A stretch of DNA of 64,000 nt. Origin: Chelonoidis abingdonii. Lineage: Eukaryota > Chordata > Testudines > Testudinidae. Every line of letters starts with the position of its first letter. Position 1 is the stretch's first letter. Where the stretch lies: contig NC_133773.1 of assembly GCF_003597395.2 (NCBI RefSeq), positions 146,005,329 to 146,069,328 on the forward strand, written 5' to 3'. The notes below the pieces were generated by a model. The model was not told where the DNA came from. It saw only the letters and a list, made by a program, of their open reading frames with translations, and ran no database searches. Position numbers and translations under genes: made by a program. Below, in pieces: positions 38,333 to 49,220 of this stretch.

Positions 38333-38432
38333 NNNNNNNNNNNNNNNNNNNNNNNNNNNNNNNNNNNNNNNNNNNNNNNNNNNNNNNNNNNNNNNNNNNN
38401 NNNNNNNNNNNNNNNNNNNNNNNNNNNNNNNN
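38333..38432. other. Assembly gap, 100 N
   Basis: A run of exactly 100 N, probably a gap of unknown size, lies just upstream of the ERV pol. Confidence 0.99.
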
Positions 38433-38689
38433 CTGGACTCTGGGGCTGCCCTCTCCACTGTTACTGTCAAGCCAAAGAAGGGAAGCCTCATAAATAAAAG
38501 TATTCTGGTGATGGGTATAGGCAAAAAGCCATTTAACTGTTTTGTGTTGCTACTGTAAAAATCTCTGGTGTCTGTGCCTCTCATGCCTTTTTGCTAGCTC
38601 CGGATTCTCCAGTTAACCGCTTGGGCAGAAATCTGTTGTGTAAATTGCATGCTCAAATCTCTTTTTTCAGATGACAGGATCGTCCTCCG

Positions 38690-41630
38690 GTTACCTCAAA
38701 ACCAACTTTCCCAGCTATGTGCTGTTTTGACCCAAGCTTCAGAGGACTCAATCCTGCCTGCGAACCCAATCCTACCCAAGTGACTCAGACAGGAGGTAAA
38801 AGCCTCCTTATGGGGCACTTTAAAAACAAAGTTGGGCGCTCTCCGGACAAAACCAGTGCGTATAACCTTAAAGCCAGGCATTGTACTTCCTCGAATTCAT
38901 CAGTATCCCATCTCCCAAGAAGCTCTGCTAGGCCTCCGGAACCTTATCACCACATTCCTGCAGTTGAGAGTGCTAGTTCGCACCAAGTCTCCTTTCAATA
39001 CCCCCATTCTGCCAGTCAAAAAAACCTAACATGGATTCAGAAGGAAAACCGGTATACCGATTTGTCCAGGACTTGCGTGCAGTGAATAAAGTCGTTCAGG
39101 CTAGACACAATGTGGTACCTAATCCTCCCACTAGCCTAACTGCCATTCCAGCAGGTACTGCTTGCTATTCGGTAATAGACTTGTGTAATGCCTTTTTCAG
39201 TATTCCCCTAGATCCAGACAGCTGGAATATCTTTGCATTTATATGGACAGATCCAAAGACTGGGAGGGCAGAGCAGCTAACCTGAACTCGGCTACCACAA
39301 GGATATGTTAAATCGCCAACCATTTTCTCCTCTATCCTGACATGCAATTTAGCTAATATTAAGCTACCTAGTGGGTCCACTTATCTCTTGTATGTGGATG
39401 ATGTCCTGGTTTGTTCTCCTAATCAGGTAACATGCAAAACAGACACTATTTACTTGCTAAATTGCTTGGCAGATAAGGGACATAAAATGTCCCCTTCTAA
39501 GCTTCAGTTTGCCAAAAACCAGGTAACCTACCTCGGTCATGTACTGACCCTGGGACATCGAGCTCTATCTAGTGCCCATATCCTGTCAATCCTTAACATC
39601 CCACGGCCAGAAACTAAACATAAAATGCGGGAATTTTTAGGCCTTGCAAAATTTTGCCGTCCTTGAATTCCAGGTTTTAAAAAAATGGCAAAGCCCCTTT
39701 ATAAGCAAATAACCCATAATGCCAAGAAGCCCCTGCACTGTCATTCTGGGGCTATCAAAGCCTTTCAAAAGGTTAAAACAGCCTTGACCTCAGCCCCAGC
39801 CCTTGGGCTCCCCGATTATCAAAAGCCCTTCATTTTCTATGTGCATAAGCGACTAGGGGTGGCCTCAGGTGTCCTGACCCAGACTTTTGGGCCCAAAAAA
39901 CAACCTGTGGCCTACTATTCCCAAAAATTGGATCCAGTGGCACAAGACTTTCCTGGTTGCCTTCAGGCAGTGGTTGCTGATGGCCTTCTGGTACCCCAAG
40001 CAAAAAAGGTTACTTTAGGCCATCCAATGGTCCTACGGAACCCACATGTGGTCCAACTACTGCTAGTCCAAAAGGGTACTCAGCAATTAACCTCTCAAAA
40101 ACTAACCCATTTAAAAGTTTCTTTATTGTCCAAAACCAATTTGAAAATTAAGCAATGGCGTACCTTGAACCCTGTGACCCTTTTACCTTTTCCAGACAAC
40201 AATCATAAGCCTTCCCATAACTCTCTTCAAGTAGTGCATTATCAAGAAAAAACCTCAACCAAATCTTTCAAATGTGCCCATTCCAAATGCTAACCTAAAA
40301 CTGTATACAGATGGCTCGGCATGGGTCATAAAGGGCCAACAAATATCTAAATTTGCAGTATCTACCCAGTTTAACGTATTAGTCTGCACCCCTAAAACCC
40401 TCCACCTCAGCCCAGGCAGCAAAATTGGTAGCCCTCACCCAAGCATGTAAGCTGGCAGTAGGTCAGTCTGTAAACATCTATACTAATTCAAAATATGCTT
40501 TTGGTGTTTGCCATGCCACAGGCCAACTCTTGGCAAAGCGGGGTTTTATTACCTCCGGTGGCACTAAAGTAGCACATGGGCCCTTAATTCTAAAATTATT
40601 AAAGGCTGTGCACCTGCCATCCAAAATTGCCATTATTAATGTTCATGCCCACCAGAAGGGAGATAATCCCACCGTCTGTAAAAACCAATTGGCTAATGCA
40701 GTATCAAAAGCAGCCTCCCTACAACCTTAGATTACCAACCAAATGGTGCTCACACCCTCTCCCCCATCAACACTGGTCCTATTTGTCCCTAAACCATCAA
40801 AGGTTAGTCGCTGAAAGGACGTAGGGGCCACTAAAACACCAAGGGGGAAATCGCAGCTACCTAATAAAAAAAGAAAAAGCCTTGCCCCGGGCTGCTCTGC
40901 GGGCTGCCCTATTTAAACTACACCAAAAAACACACGGCAAAGCAAAGGCCATGGCAGCTGTTGTAAACAAACTTTGGTATGCCCCTGGGGTATTCCAGAA
41001 AGCCAGAAAAGTCCTTTCCACCTGTAACATTTATGCAAAATTCAATCCAAGGGGGAAACCAAAAGGCCCCCCTAAAGCAAGGTTATGGGCATATACGCCC
41101 TGTAAACGGCTCCAAATCAACTATTCAAAAATGCCCAAGTGCCAAGGCTACAAGTATCTTCGTATAACTGTATGCCAACTAGCCGGCTAAACCAAAGCAT
41201 TGCCAGCTAAACAAGCAACTGCCTTAAAAGTAAAAAAAACCTTATTAAACCATGTTATTCCTAGGTTTGGTCCTCCTAGCTCTATTAACTCTAATCAAAA
41301 AACTCATTTCACTGCCCGGGTTATTCAATACGTTGCAAAGGCCCTAGGGTATCACCTGGCTTCTACATACTCCTTGGAGACCACCAGCTTCTGGCCAAGT
41401 AAAAAACATAAACCAAACTGTAAAGCTTAAGCTCTCCAAAATATGTGCACAAACTGGGTTAAAATGGCTTCAGGCTCTGCCTTTGGCCCTCTTGGCAGTT
41501 CGAACTGCCCCTAGGGGCCGGCTTGGTCTCTCACCTTTTAAACTTTTATTCGGCAGGCCATACACCAAATTTGCTAACCCAAAACCTGTAACTAATTTAG
41601 CCACTTGGGGGGACGAGGAGTTAACCAAAT
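38690..41630 (+). pseudogene. Endogenous retrovirus pol: RT, RNase H and integrase, inactivated
   Basis: This is an old class-I-like (gammaretrovirus-related) pol. Reverse transcriptase runs from about 38830 to 39670 with an intact YVDD at 39391-39402. The connection region follows to 40290, RNase H from 40300 to 40730 with a YTDGSA block, and integrase from 40880. Breaks seen: a frame change near 39029, stops at 39283-39285, 39664-39666 and 41188-41190, a frame change near 40290-40425, and a stop at 40728-40730. The three stops listed first lie where retroviral pol usually has tryptophan. Integrase active-site positions also appear changed. No gag or 5' LTR is visible; the 100-N gap lies just upstream. 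A CR1 inserted at about 41631 interrupts integrase, which resumes at 43640. It cannot make protein. Confidence 0.9.
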
Positions 41631-42837
41631 AGATTCATAGACTCTAGGACTGGAAGGGACCTCGAGAGGTCATCGAGTCCAGTCCCCTGCCATTATGGCA
41701 GGCACAAATACTGTCTAGACCATTCCAGATAGACATTTATCTAACCTCCCTCTCCCTTTTTTTATTGTATAGTCATTGCAAATCTCGTGGTTAGACCGAA
41801 AGGGGTCTGCCTTTGCCACATTTCTCATCTTTCCTACCGGCCATCGGAATAGGCTTGCTTTTGGGACCCTATAGTGTCCTTTATGAAATGCAACTCTCAG
41901 TTGTTTTCCCCCAGCTTGATCCCATGGACTTCTATCACTCTCTGAGTTCCAAAATGCCTTGCCCTCCAAATCCCTATCGCTCTATTGCTTTATCTCCCCT
42001 TCCTCTTCAGCTTCGCAAGTGCACTGCTACTGTTTCATGACTCTCACTTTCAACCCAGTGGCTTTACTTCCTATCGTCTCACTAGAGTTCCTCCCTTTGT
42101 AAAATCAAGTCTCAGACAGCTTCCCCCTAGATTAGCTTTGTCAAGAACCTTGCTGAAATAAAAAGTTGTCGAAGTGCAGTCGCAGGCACTATACTTGATA
42201 GTTTGCCCGCAGTGGTATTTTCCACACGATATATCCGTATTGAGGTCCCCCATCATCACAAATCTTGGGCTTTGGATATGGTTAGTTGATTAAAAAAGCC
42301 TCACCACTCTTCCACCGTTAGTGGCCTGTCAGTAGACCCTAGCACGCACTCACCCTTGCTGTTTACGCCCTTTTCCAACCGCAGAGACTTCTCAACTTCC
42401 GTGCTCCTATGCCATCTCCACCTGCAGTCCAAGTGTCATGTTTTATATATAATGGCAAACTACTCCTCGCTTTCCCTGTGCTATGCCTTCTGACGCAAAC
42501 TATACCCATCACACCCGAATCTCCAGTAGGTTTCTTCCACAAGTGTTCGCAGTGGCCAACATGTTCATAGTGTATTATTGTATTGCGACTTCCAGTTCTT
42601 CCTGCTTATACCCATACTCTCGGCATTTGTTATAGATCTAAGATCTGGATTTGTTGCCTCAGTGTGCCCTGCACCTCCCTTTGCTCCTGCCTATAGCCCA
42701 CATCTCTCTTGTTCCAACCCATCTCGCCAGGTCTGCATAGTTCCCACTTACTGTGGGCTTGCTCACCTTCCCCGCTGCGAACCTAGTTTAAGCCCTCCAA
42801 TCATAGGTATATGTGTTCCCCAAACATATCCTCTGTC
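41631..42837 (-). mobile_element. CR1 LINE inserted in the ERV integrase
   Basis: It begins AGATTCATAGACTCTAGGACTGG, a CR1 3' end read on the minus strand. It continues with diverged antisense CR1 sequence (CCAGTTCTTCCTGCTTATACCC, CTCTTGTTCCAACCCATCTC) up to the LTR at 42838. Internal deletions occur near 41750-42070. Confidence 0.75.
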
Positions 42838-43628
42838 TGTGGTAAACTCCGCCTCAATCTAGACCTAGCGTCCAAAATCTGGGGGCTACTATAACGATCC
42901 CCCAAGCTTTTGACCAGCTGGTCCTTGATATCGTAGCCAGCGAAATTAGGATTGTGCTTCCTTTAGCCCCACATCTGCCCCACTTACCTGGGGACCCGCC
43001 AAGACCCGAGCCCTGGGTCGTCCTATCCATCCCCCACTCCCCTTCTTGTGTTAGCCGAGTGCGCTCGTTGCTCCTTGTAATAGCTAACCATGAGGATAAT
43101 ACCTCTCCTGGGCTATCATCAACCTATCAGCTAACACAAAAGAGGCCCCCCTTCGTGCCCATAGCTTTAGCTGTAACTAGAGAAAAGACCTCAAGCAAGT
43201 CTTAAAAAGAAAACTTTATATAAAAAGAAAAATATACATAAACTAAACACTGCATTAAAAGATCAATACAGGGATACGGCTTATAAGAAAATAGGAATAA
43301 ACAGTCTGATTTAAAATATAGCCAATTTAAATCAGTCCAGCAAAATCAACACACATGTAAATACAACACAAAGCATATAATAGCCTATTGCCTTGTTGCC
43401 TTTGTACTTACACTTTGGTAGACGAAAGTTATAAAGAAAGATTGGAGTTAGAGGAAAAGCTGTTTCACTCCATAGCCGGGAGAAACAAAAGACCCCGAGT
43501 TTTCAGTTCCCTCCCAGACTTTTTAAAAAATCCAGTTTTCTGATTGGTCCTCTGGTCAGGTGTTTGGTTCCCTTTGTTCACCCTTTACAGGTAAAAGAAA
43601 ATTAACCCTTACCTATCTACTTATGACG
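42838..43628 (+). repeat. Solo LTR-type repeat nested beside the CR1
   Basis: GCGTCCAAAATCTGGGGGCT near the left, CTTTATATAAAAAG near the middle and CTGATTGGTCCTCTGGTCAGG near the right match the LTR at 55633-56571 in order. It ends CTATCTACTTATGACG, after which ERV integrase sequence resumes. Confidence 0.7.
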
Positions 43629-43639
43629 GTCTCTTCTCA

Positions 43640-43835
43640 GGTATGCAGCCCAATTTCAGTCCTTACCTGCTAATGTACCTGCTCACCAAATCCAGCCAGG
43701 GGATTGGATCTATGTAAAAAAGTGAAAAATCAAGCCTCTCCAACCCTGGGGGGCTGGCCCTTTTCAAGTGCTTCTTACCTCCGACACTGTGATTCAAATA
43801 AAAAAAACAAAATACCTAAATACACCACACCCAAA
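43640..43835 (+). pseudogene. ERV integrase C-terminal end
   Basis: The translation resumes with a segment containing PGDWIYVKK (one stop after it) and GPFQVLLT, typical of the retroviral integrase C-terminal domain. It continues the pol interrupted at 41631. Frame is lost at a TGA near 43724. Confidence 0.7.
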
Positions 43836-44162
43836 TCAAGCTAGCCTGTAGGCCGGGGCCAGAAGTAGACAACACTGGACTTCAAAAAAAGCACTGCCAG
43901 CTCTTCCCACCGCAACCCAAAAAAGCCAAAAGCAAACAATACCTAAAAAACTAAAGCTTTTGTTCCAACTGTCAAATAAATTATTTTCTTTCTTTTCTTT
44001 CTGTGTGTTGTTTGGGTAATGTTGCAATGTGCAAAATGTTTGGATAATGCTGTTACTAAGGGCTCTACTGTCTGTAAAAAAATACAATAGCTCTCCCTCC
44101 AGCTTAATCGCAAATTGCGTAACGGGCCTGACAATTTAAATTATCAGGCCCGAAGGGGAAAC
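43836..44162 (+). other. Residual ERV 3' region without env; polypurine tract at its end
   Basis: Only about 330 bases separate pol from the 3' LTR, and no envelope domain is visible, so env has been lost. The purine run GAAGGGGAA (44152-44160) touches the LTR start and fits a plus-strand primer site. Confidence 0.6.
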
Positions 44163-44549
44163 TGTAACAGTCAGCAGCAACCCCCTAACAGCTAGTAGCT
44201 TTACAATAGCTGGCAACCATTAAAAAAAATTAAACATTTCACAAACACAGTAGCCTAAACTTTTAAACTGTCTTTCCTTATCAGTCTTAAGGCAGTTAAA
44301 GCTGGTCCTAAGCTGGTTTTTGCTAAGCAAATTGCAGAAGTGCAGGGTTTGCTAACCACCAATCAAATGCTAACACAACCAAAGCCTGTGTGTAAGTGTA
44401 TATAAAAAATTCTTGGGTTTTGTATGAAGTAAAGTTTTTTGTACCAAGCTACAAAACTCTCCTTTCTTTTGCAAAATAAAGCAACCTTTCCTTATCCCTA
44501 TCTGGCTGTTGTTGGCTCTCAGCTAGGCAAACCCAACATTTCGGTAACA
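44163..44549 (+). repeat. ERV 3' LTR (387 bp)
   Basis: It starts TGTAACAG and ends CGGTAACA, which are short inverted ends. A TATATAAAA box lies near 44399, and AATAAA at 44475-44480 gives the U3-R-U5 order. I found no matching 5' LTR upstream in the window. Confidence 0.8.
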
Positions 44550-44985
44550 AAACAAAAGACTCTGGTAAAAACCAACCACACAAACACAGCTCCAGTTCCT
44601 CAGCGGCCTCTACCACACCAAGCCCTGAGAAAACTGTGAGCAAAAATGCTCACGTTCACACACCCATAGCATGTGCTCTAGGGGTTGTGAAAATGCCCAT
44701 GTTCACAAACCCAGAGCATGTGCTCTAGGGGTTGTGAATGTGAGCAAAAACACACACATTCAGAAACCTGAATAAAAAACCAAGGACTGAATAAAAACCA
44801 AGGACTGAAAGCTCCTGCGACGCTGTGGTATTGCAATCACGCAAACACAACTCCAGTTACTCAGCGGCCGCCACCACACCAAGCCTTGAGAGAACTGTGA
44901 ATGAAAATGCCTACATTCACAACCCCTAGACATTCACAAACATGGAGCATGCGCTCCAGGGGTTGTGAACATGGGCATTTTCACT
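44550..44985 (+). repeat. Hairpin-forming repeat cluster (left copy)
   Basis: The unit TTCACAAACCC-AGAGCATGTGCTCT-A-GGGGTTGTGAA occurs at 44655-44691, 44702-44738 and 44933-44969, with variations. Each copy can fold: outer arms TTCACAA.CCC/GGG.TTGTGAA and inner arms AGAGCA/TGCTCT. Spacers include CCAAGGACTGAA and CTCAGCGGCC. The block recurs at 50105-50487. Confidence 0.7.
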
Positions 44986-45009
44986 CACAGTTTTCCTTTC
45001 ACCTGTTCC

Positions 45010-45530
45010 ATGACCAGTTGTCTCAACTGTAGTAAAGCTTTTGGTACTGTCTTGCAGGACCTGCTTATAAATAAACTAGGGAAATGCAACCTAGATGGAG
45101 CTAATATAAGGTGGATGCTAAACTGGTTGGAAAACCGTTCCCAGAGAGTAGTTATCAGTGGTTCACAGTCATGCTGGAAGGGATAATGAGTGGGGTCCTG
45201 CAGGGATCAGTTCTGGATCTGGTTCCATTCAATATCTTTAATGATTTGGCTAATGGCAGAGAGAGTACACTTATAAAGTTTGTGGATGATACCAAGCTGG
45301 GAGGGGCTGCAATTGCTTTGGAGGACAGGATTAAAATTCAAAGTGATCTGGACAAACTGGAGAAATGGTCTGAAGTAAAAAGTAATAGGATGAAATTCAA
45401 ATAAGGACAATTGCAAAGTAACCTCCACTTAGGCAGGAACAACAGTTATACACATACAAAATGGGAAATGATTGCCTAGGAAGGAGCACTGCAGAAAGGG
45501 ATCTGGGGGTCAGAGTGGATCACAGCTAAA
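45010..45530 (+). mobile_element. CR1 RT fragment
   Basis: The translation includes [21 protein letters not shown] and [11 protein letters not shown], part of the CR1 RT palm and thumb. It aligns with 24130-24330 and 50500-50990. It stops at GATCACAGCTAAAT near 45530, where the G-poor block begins. Confidence 0.85.
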
Positions 45531-46496
45531 TAATTACCATCTAAACAATTCCACTAAAAAGTACCTTCAGTCTAATGAATAAATCATATACCTCAAAGAA
45601 AACCCTTACATCACCAAAAATCTCTAACACGCCAATAAAAAGCAATTTGTCTGTTAATTTAAAAAAAAGCTACAAAAAACCTCCCTCCTGCAAGTTGCAA
45701 AATCTAAAAAACTCCCCTCAAGTACAAATTTAAAAACTAAATGCAAGCATCCAAATGCCTCCCTACTCAAGCAACTCCATCTGCTCCTTTAATATCCCAA
45801 TTAGTAAATATGAAAAGCAAACAAAAAAAAAACCCAGCCAAAACATTGTAAATTTTGGCTTTAGTAAAAAATTGAAAAACAAAAACAAAAAAAAACCCAA
45901 CGTGCGGACACACACCAATGGTTCTTGCCCTAAAATGTCATGTTTGCTCTCTAACACTGTTAATTATTGCATGTTTAAAATTTTTAATAAAGTGGTGTAT
46001 CCACTCTCAGCCAAAAACCAGTCTAAAAACCAAAAAGGGTTGTAGCATTTCTTCTCTCGCGCCTGTATGTTCAGCGAAAATAAAGTGCAAGTTAAAATAC
46101 AGTCCCTAATATTCCGTAATAAAAGCTGCAAAAGTAGGTGCATTGCTTGGAAAAATTTGCTTAAATCCACACACTGATATAACACTAAATATTGTACAGC
46201 TGTTTTTAGATTTTATTTATTTTGAATAGCATAGCAGCCATCTGTAGTATCAAGCATTCTCAAAACAAAAAATTTTTAAAAAGCCCACCCTCCTAGCTAA
46301 ATTTAAATAAAATAAAACCTGTGCCCATAAATAAATACAAGCAGCAAGCATCGGGTCCATAAAACCAACAAAGAAAAAACAAAAAAACGGACTTAAAAAC
46401 ATGATTAGCAAAAATAAGCAACTAATTTAATTAAATCTGCAAAGCTAAAAAAACTTAATCAAACGTAAATTTGCTTTAAAAAAATATAAATCTTGG

Positions 46497-46498
<2 letters not shown>

Positions 46499-46533
<35 letters not shown>
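46499..46533 (+). repeat. Poly(A) run
   Basis: About 33 consecutive A residues lie in the A-rich block. Confidence 0.95.
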
Positions 46534-46538
<5 letters not shown>

Positions 46539-46606
46539 TCCAAAAAGTCTATAAACAATCCAAATAAAAAAACCTGTTCAATTAAAATCATTTAATTATA
46601 AACTAT

Positions 46607-46655
46607 TTGACCTCCTGAGGTCCCTTCCAACCCTGATATTCTATGATTCTATTTA
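46607..46655 (+). mobile_element. CR1 3' tail
   Basis: TGACCTCCTGAGGTCCCTTCC and TATTCTATGATTCTAT form a plus-strand CR1 3' end. It has a normal G content, so it probably arrived after the surrounding block lost its Gs. Confidence 0.8.
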
Positions 46656-47525
46656 ATCAAATTTGCTAAAAAAAATTAAAAAATCTATTAAAACTTAATT
46701 GTCCCTAAATACATATAAATGTCATCCATATACAATTATATAAAAATAAAATTGTAAAAATATTAAAACAACAAACTAAATTAGCTTTGTTTTAAATAAT
46801 ACAACTAAAATCCATTTGAATCTGCCATTCAAAATTGCAAAACCAAAAAACACTTGCCAAACACAAGTAACTAGTATTGTTTAACTTTAATTTTTAGCAT
46901 TTAACCCTCAAAGTAACTCAATGCTTTATGAAATTTAAAATGTTTTTAAATAAAAACCAAAGTTGTGGCTGCAGAAGGGCAGCCAAAAAAATGGAAAAAA
47001 AATTAAATCTGTTTTTTAAAAACAAAATAGCAATAAAAGCTATAACAAAAGAAAAGTGCCCCACGCTAAGCTATAAGGGGCTCTATGTAATCAACTATCA
47101 CTTGGCCAAAAAAAGCCCCAATAAGTTGTATTTTCCTTTTTAAATCACTGTATATGTTAAAAGCAAAAATTAAAAGTAATCAAAACTCTAATCAAAGTTA
47201 ATTGAGTCCCTTTTAAAACAAAGTCTCTAAGCTGCTAATAGCTTTAAATCCAAAAGCAAGCTAAAAAGCATCTGTGTTAATGCAAAATATCATAAATTAA
47301 TATAAAAAAAACCATTAATACCTGGCCTGCCTATAAAACAAAACTAATATGCATCAAAAATTTTCTCCTATAGCCCAACATTACTGTCAATAGTGCAATG
47401 TGCCAGCAACATAATGTTGCTAATAAAGCTGTTAAAGGCAGGCAGGCAGCACATCCCCCTCCCTAAAAACCCTTTGTAAAGATTTAAATTAATTTTATTC
47501 AAATATCTAAATGTTACAATTATAA

Positions 47526-48293
47526 GCAGTGGTGAGCTGGAGCGGGTCACGGGAACCAGTTGTTAAATTTAGAAGCCCTTTTAGAACCAGTTGTCCCTCA
47601 CGGTCGAAAAAGGACTTTTAAATTTAACAAAATTTAAATTTTAAATTTTAAATTTAAAGGACTTTTAAATTTAAAAGTCGAAAAAGACTTTTAAATTTAA
47701 CAAAAGCTCCAGCAGCTCCCTGCCCTTCTCCTGGCCCCAGCTCACCTCACTCCGCCTCTGCCTCCTCCGCTGAACGCTCCCCCGGCTTCTTCTCAGCATC
47801 CCTGGCTTCCCGCGAATCAGCTGTTCGCGCGGGAAGCCTGGGAGGGCTGAGAAGGAAGCAGCAGCTTTCTGCAGGTGAGCTGGGGCAAGGGGGCGGGGGT
47901 GCAAGGAGGGCTCCAGGCGCCGCACAGCTCTGGCCAGGCCCCTGACCCCTGACTCCGACCACGTCCCCGGGCGGCACGACTCCGGCACGGCCCCAACCTC
48001 AGTCAGCCAGGTGGCGCGGCTCCGGCCTAGTCCTGATCTCAGCCGGCTGGGCAGCGCAGGCCCCGGCCCCGGCCCCAATCCCAGGTGGTACGGGCTCCAG
48101 CCCCACCTCCAGGCAACGCAGTAAGGGGGCAGGGAGCAGGGAGGGGGTATTGGATAGAGAGCAGGGGAGTTGGGGGAATGGATTAGTGTCAGGGCGGTCA
48201 GAAGGCAGGGAACGGGGGACTGAATGGGGGCAAGAGTCCCGGGGGGGCAGTTAGGAAGGAGCAGGGGTTGGATGGGACAGTGGGGGGCAGGCA
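47526..48293. repeat. Composite repeat: AT palindromes then GC-rich block
   Basis: It starts GTGGTGAGCTGGAGCGGGTCACGGGAACC and has inverted AAATTTAAA/TTTAAATTT words at 47615-47702. A GC-rich part (47705-48293) follows, with a 66-base hairpin at 47789-47854. The right side is lost in a gap. Normal G content shows it is not part of the G-depleted element. Confidence 0.5.
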
Positions 48294-48393
48294 NNNNNNN
48301 NNNNNNNNNNNNNNNNNNNNNNNNNNNNNNNNNNNNNNNNNNNNNNNNNNNNNNNNNNNNNNNNNNNNNNNNNNNNNNNNNNNNNNNNNNNNN
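48294..48393. other. Assembly gap, 100 N
   Basis: A run of exactly 100 N. Confidence 0.99.
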
Positions 48394-48512
48394 ACAGAAA
48401 TCGGTTTTAAGAGCCCTTTATATCGATATAAAGGGCTTTGTTGTGTGGACGGGTGCAGGGTTAAATCAGTTTAACACTGCTAAAGTCGGTATAAACGCAT
48501 AGTGTAGACCAG
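48394..48512. mobile_element. MITE right end with a 26-base perfect palindrome
   Basis: It matches 13885-13997 and ends CGCATAGTGTAGACCAGGCCT. The stretch at 48412-48437 (AGCCCTTTATATC/GATATAAAGGGCT) is a perfect palindrome. At 13890 the same site carries mutations. Confidence 0.7.
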
Positions 48513-48810
48513 GCCTGAGCCATTTCCAGCAAATCAGTTACCTTTTTCAGGTTTCCTTTTACAAGCTGTACTAGCCAACAGTCAGTCCATCACCCATCAA
48601 AAATCTACCCTTTCCTTCCTCAGTTAGGGCTTCAGTGTGACCATTTACATTAATCTGCTCCTGAAAAACATTTTCCTGACCAATGAGATCTTTCTGCTCT
48701 TGATCTAACTCCATGCTTTGTCGTTGCTTTCAAACAAAACCCAAAAGGCTAAGCCATGTAATCTAAAATCTAAAATACAAAATTTAGTAAACATTAATAA
48801 AGCACAGTTG
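48513..48810. other. Retroelement flank, partly G-poor
   Basis: From 48513 to about 48730 the G content is nearer normal. A minus-strand frame there (ELDQEQKDLIGQENVFQEQI and onward) is open for about 47 codons but unrecognised. From 48730 the G-poor bias returns. Confidence 0.3.
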
Positions 48811-49220
48811 TGCTAAAAGCACAAAAAATATTTAAATGCAAATATCTTAGCTTCTAAAAATAAAGCAAAAGTCAAACTAACAGATTCTAATAATGCAAAA
48901 CTTTAAAACAAAGCCTAAACAAATAAAAAGCAAATAAAAAAATACTGTTTTAACCTTATATTAAATACAAATAAAACACAAACTATAGCAAAAAGTAAAA
49001 TAAAATAAAATATCAAAAAGATAAACAAAATGCAGTTATTAATCATTATTGTATATAACAAACAATATAAATGCTTACCCTAATTGTTTATCTGGCAAAA
49101 AACTGCCTAAACCAAAAAAATCCCTGCCGTATGTACCCTCCTCTTGCAAATGCTTAAAAAAAAACCTCTCTCTAAATTACTGCAACCAACCTAAAAGTAA
49201 AAACTCTGTTTTCTTGCACA
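48811..49220 (+). repeat. Hypermutated solo or 3' LTR (410 bp)
   Basis: It starts TGCTAAAAGC and ends TTCTTGCACA, and aligns along its length with the LTR at 55047-55488. In the block 48899-48938 against 55162-55201, all 15 differences fall at Gs of the other copy: 13 G-to-A and 2 G-to-T. The two unchanged Gs both precede C, and all 23 non-G positions match. That pattern is expected from cytidine deamination of minus-strand DNA during reverse transcription. Confidence 0.8.

Larger units (their letters stand above)
45531..47525 (+). mobile_element. G-depleted, A-rich retroelement body (probably hypermutated ERV)
   Basis: Across about 2 kb the plus strand is rich in A and very poor in G, while C stays common. 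On sample lines G is about 5-8% and C is clearly higher. Many remaining Gs precede C. The same bias continues to an LTR at 48811-49220, whose close relative at 55047-55488 is G-normal. I read this as the body of a G-to-A edited element. No domain can be named with confidence. Confidence 0.5.
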
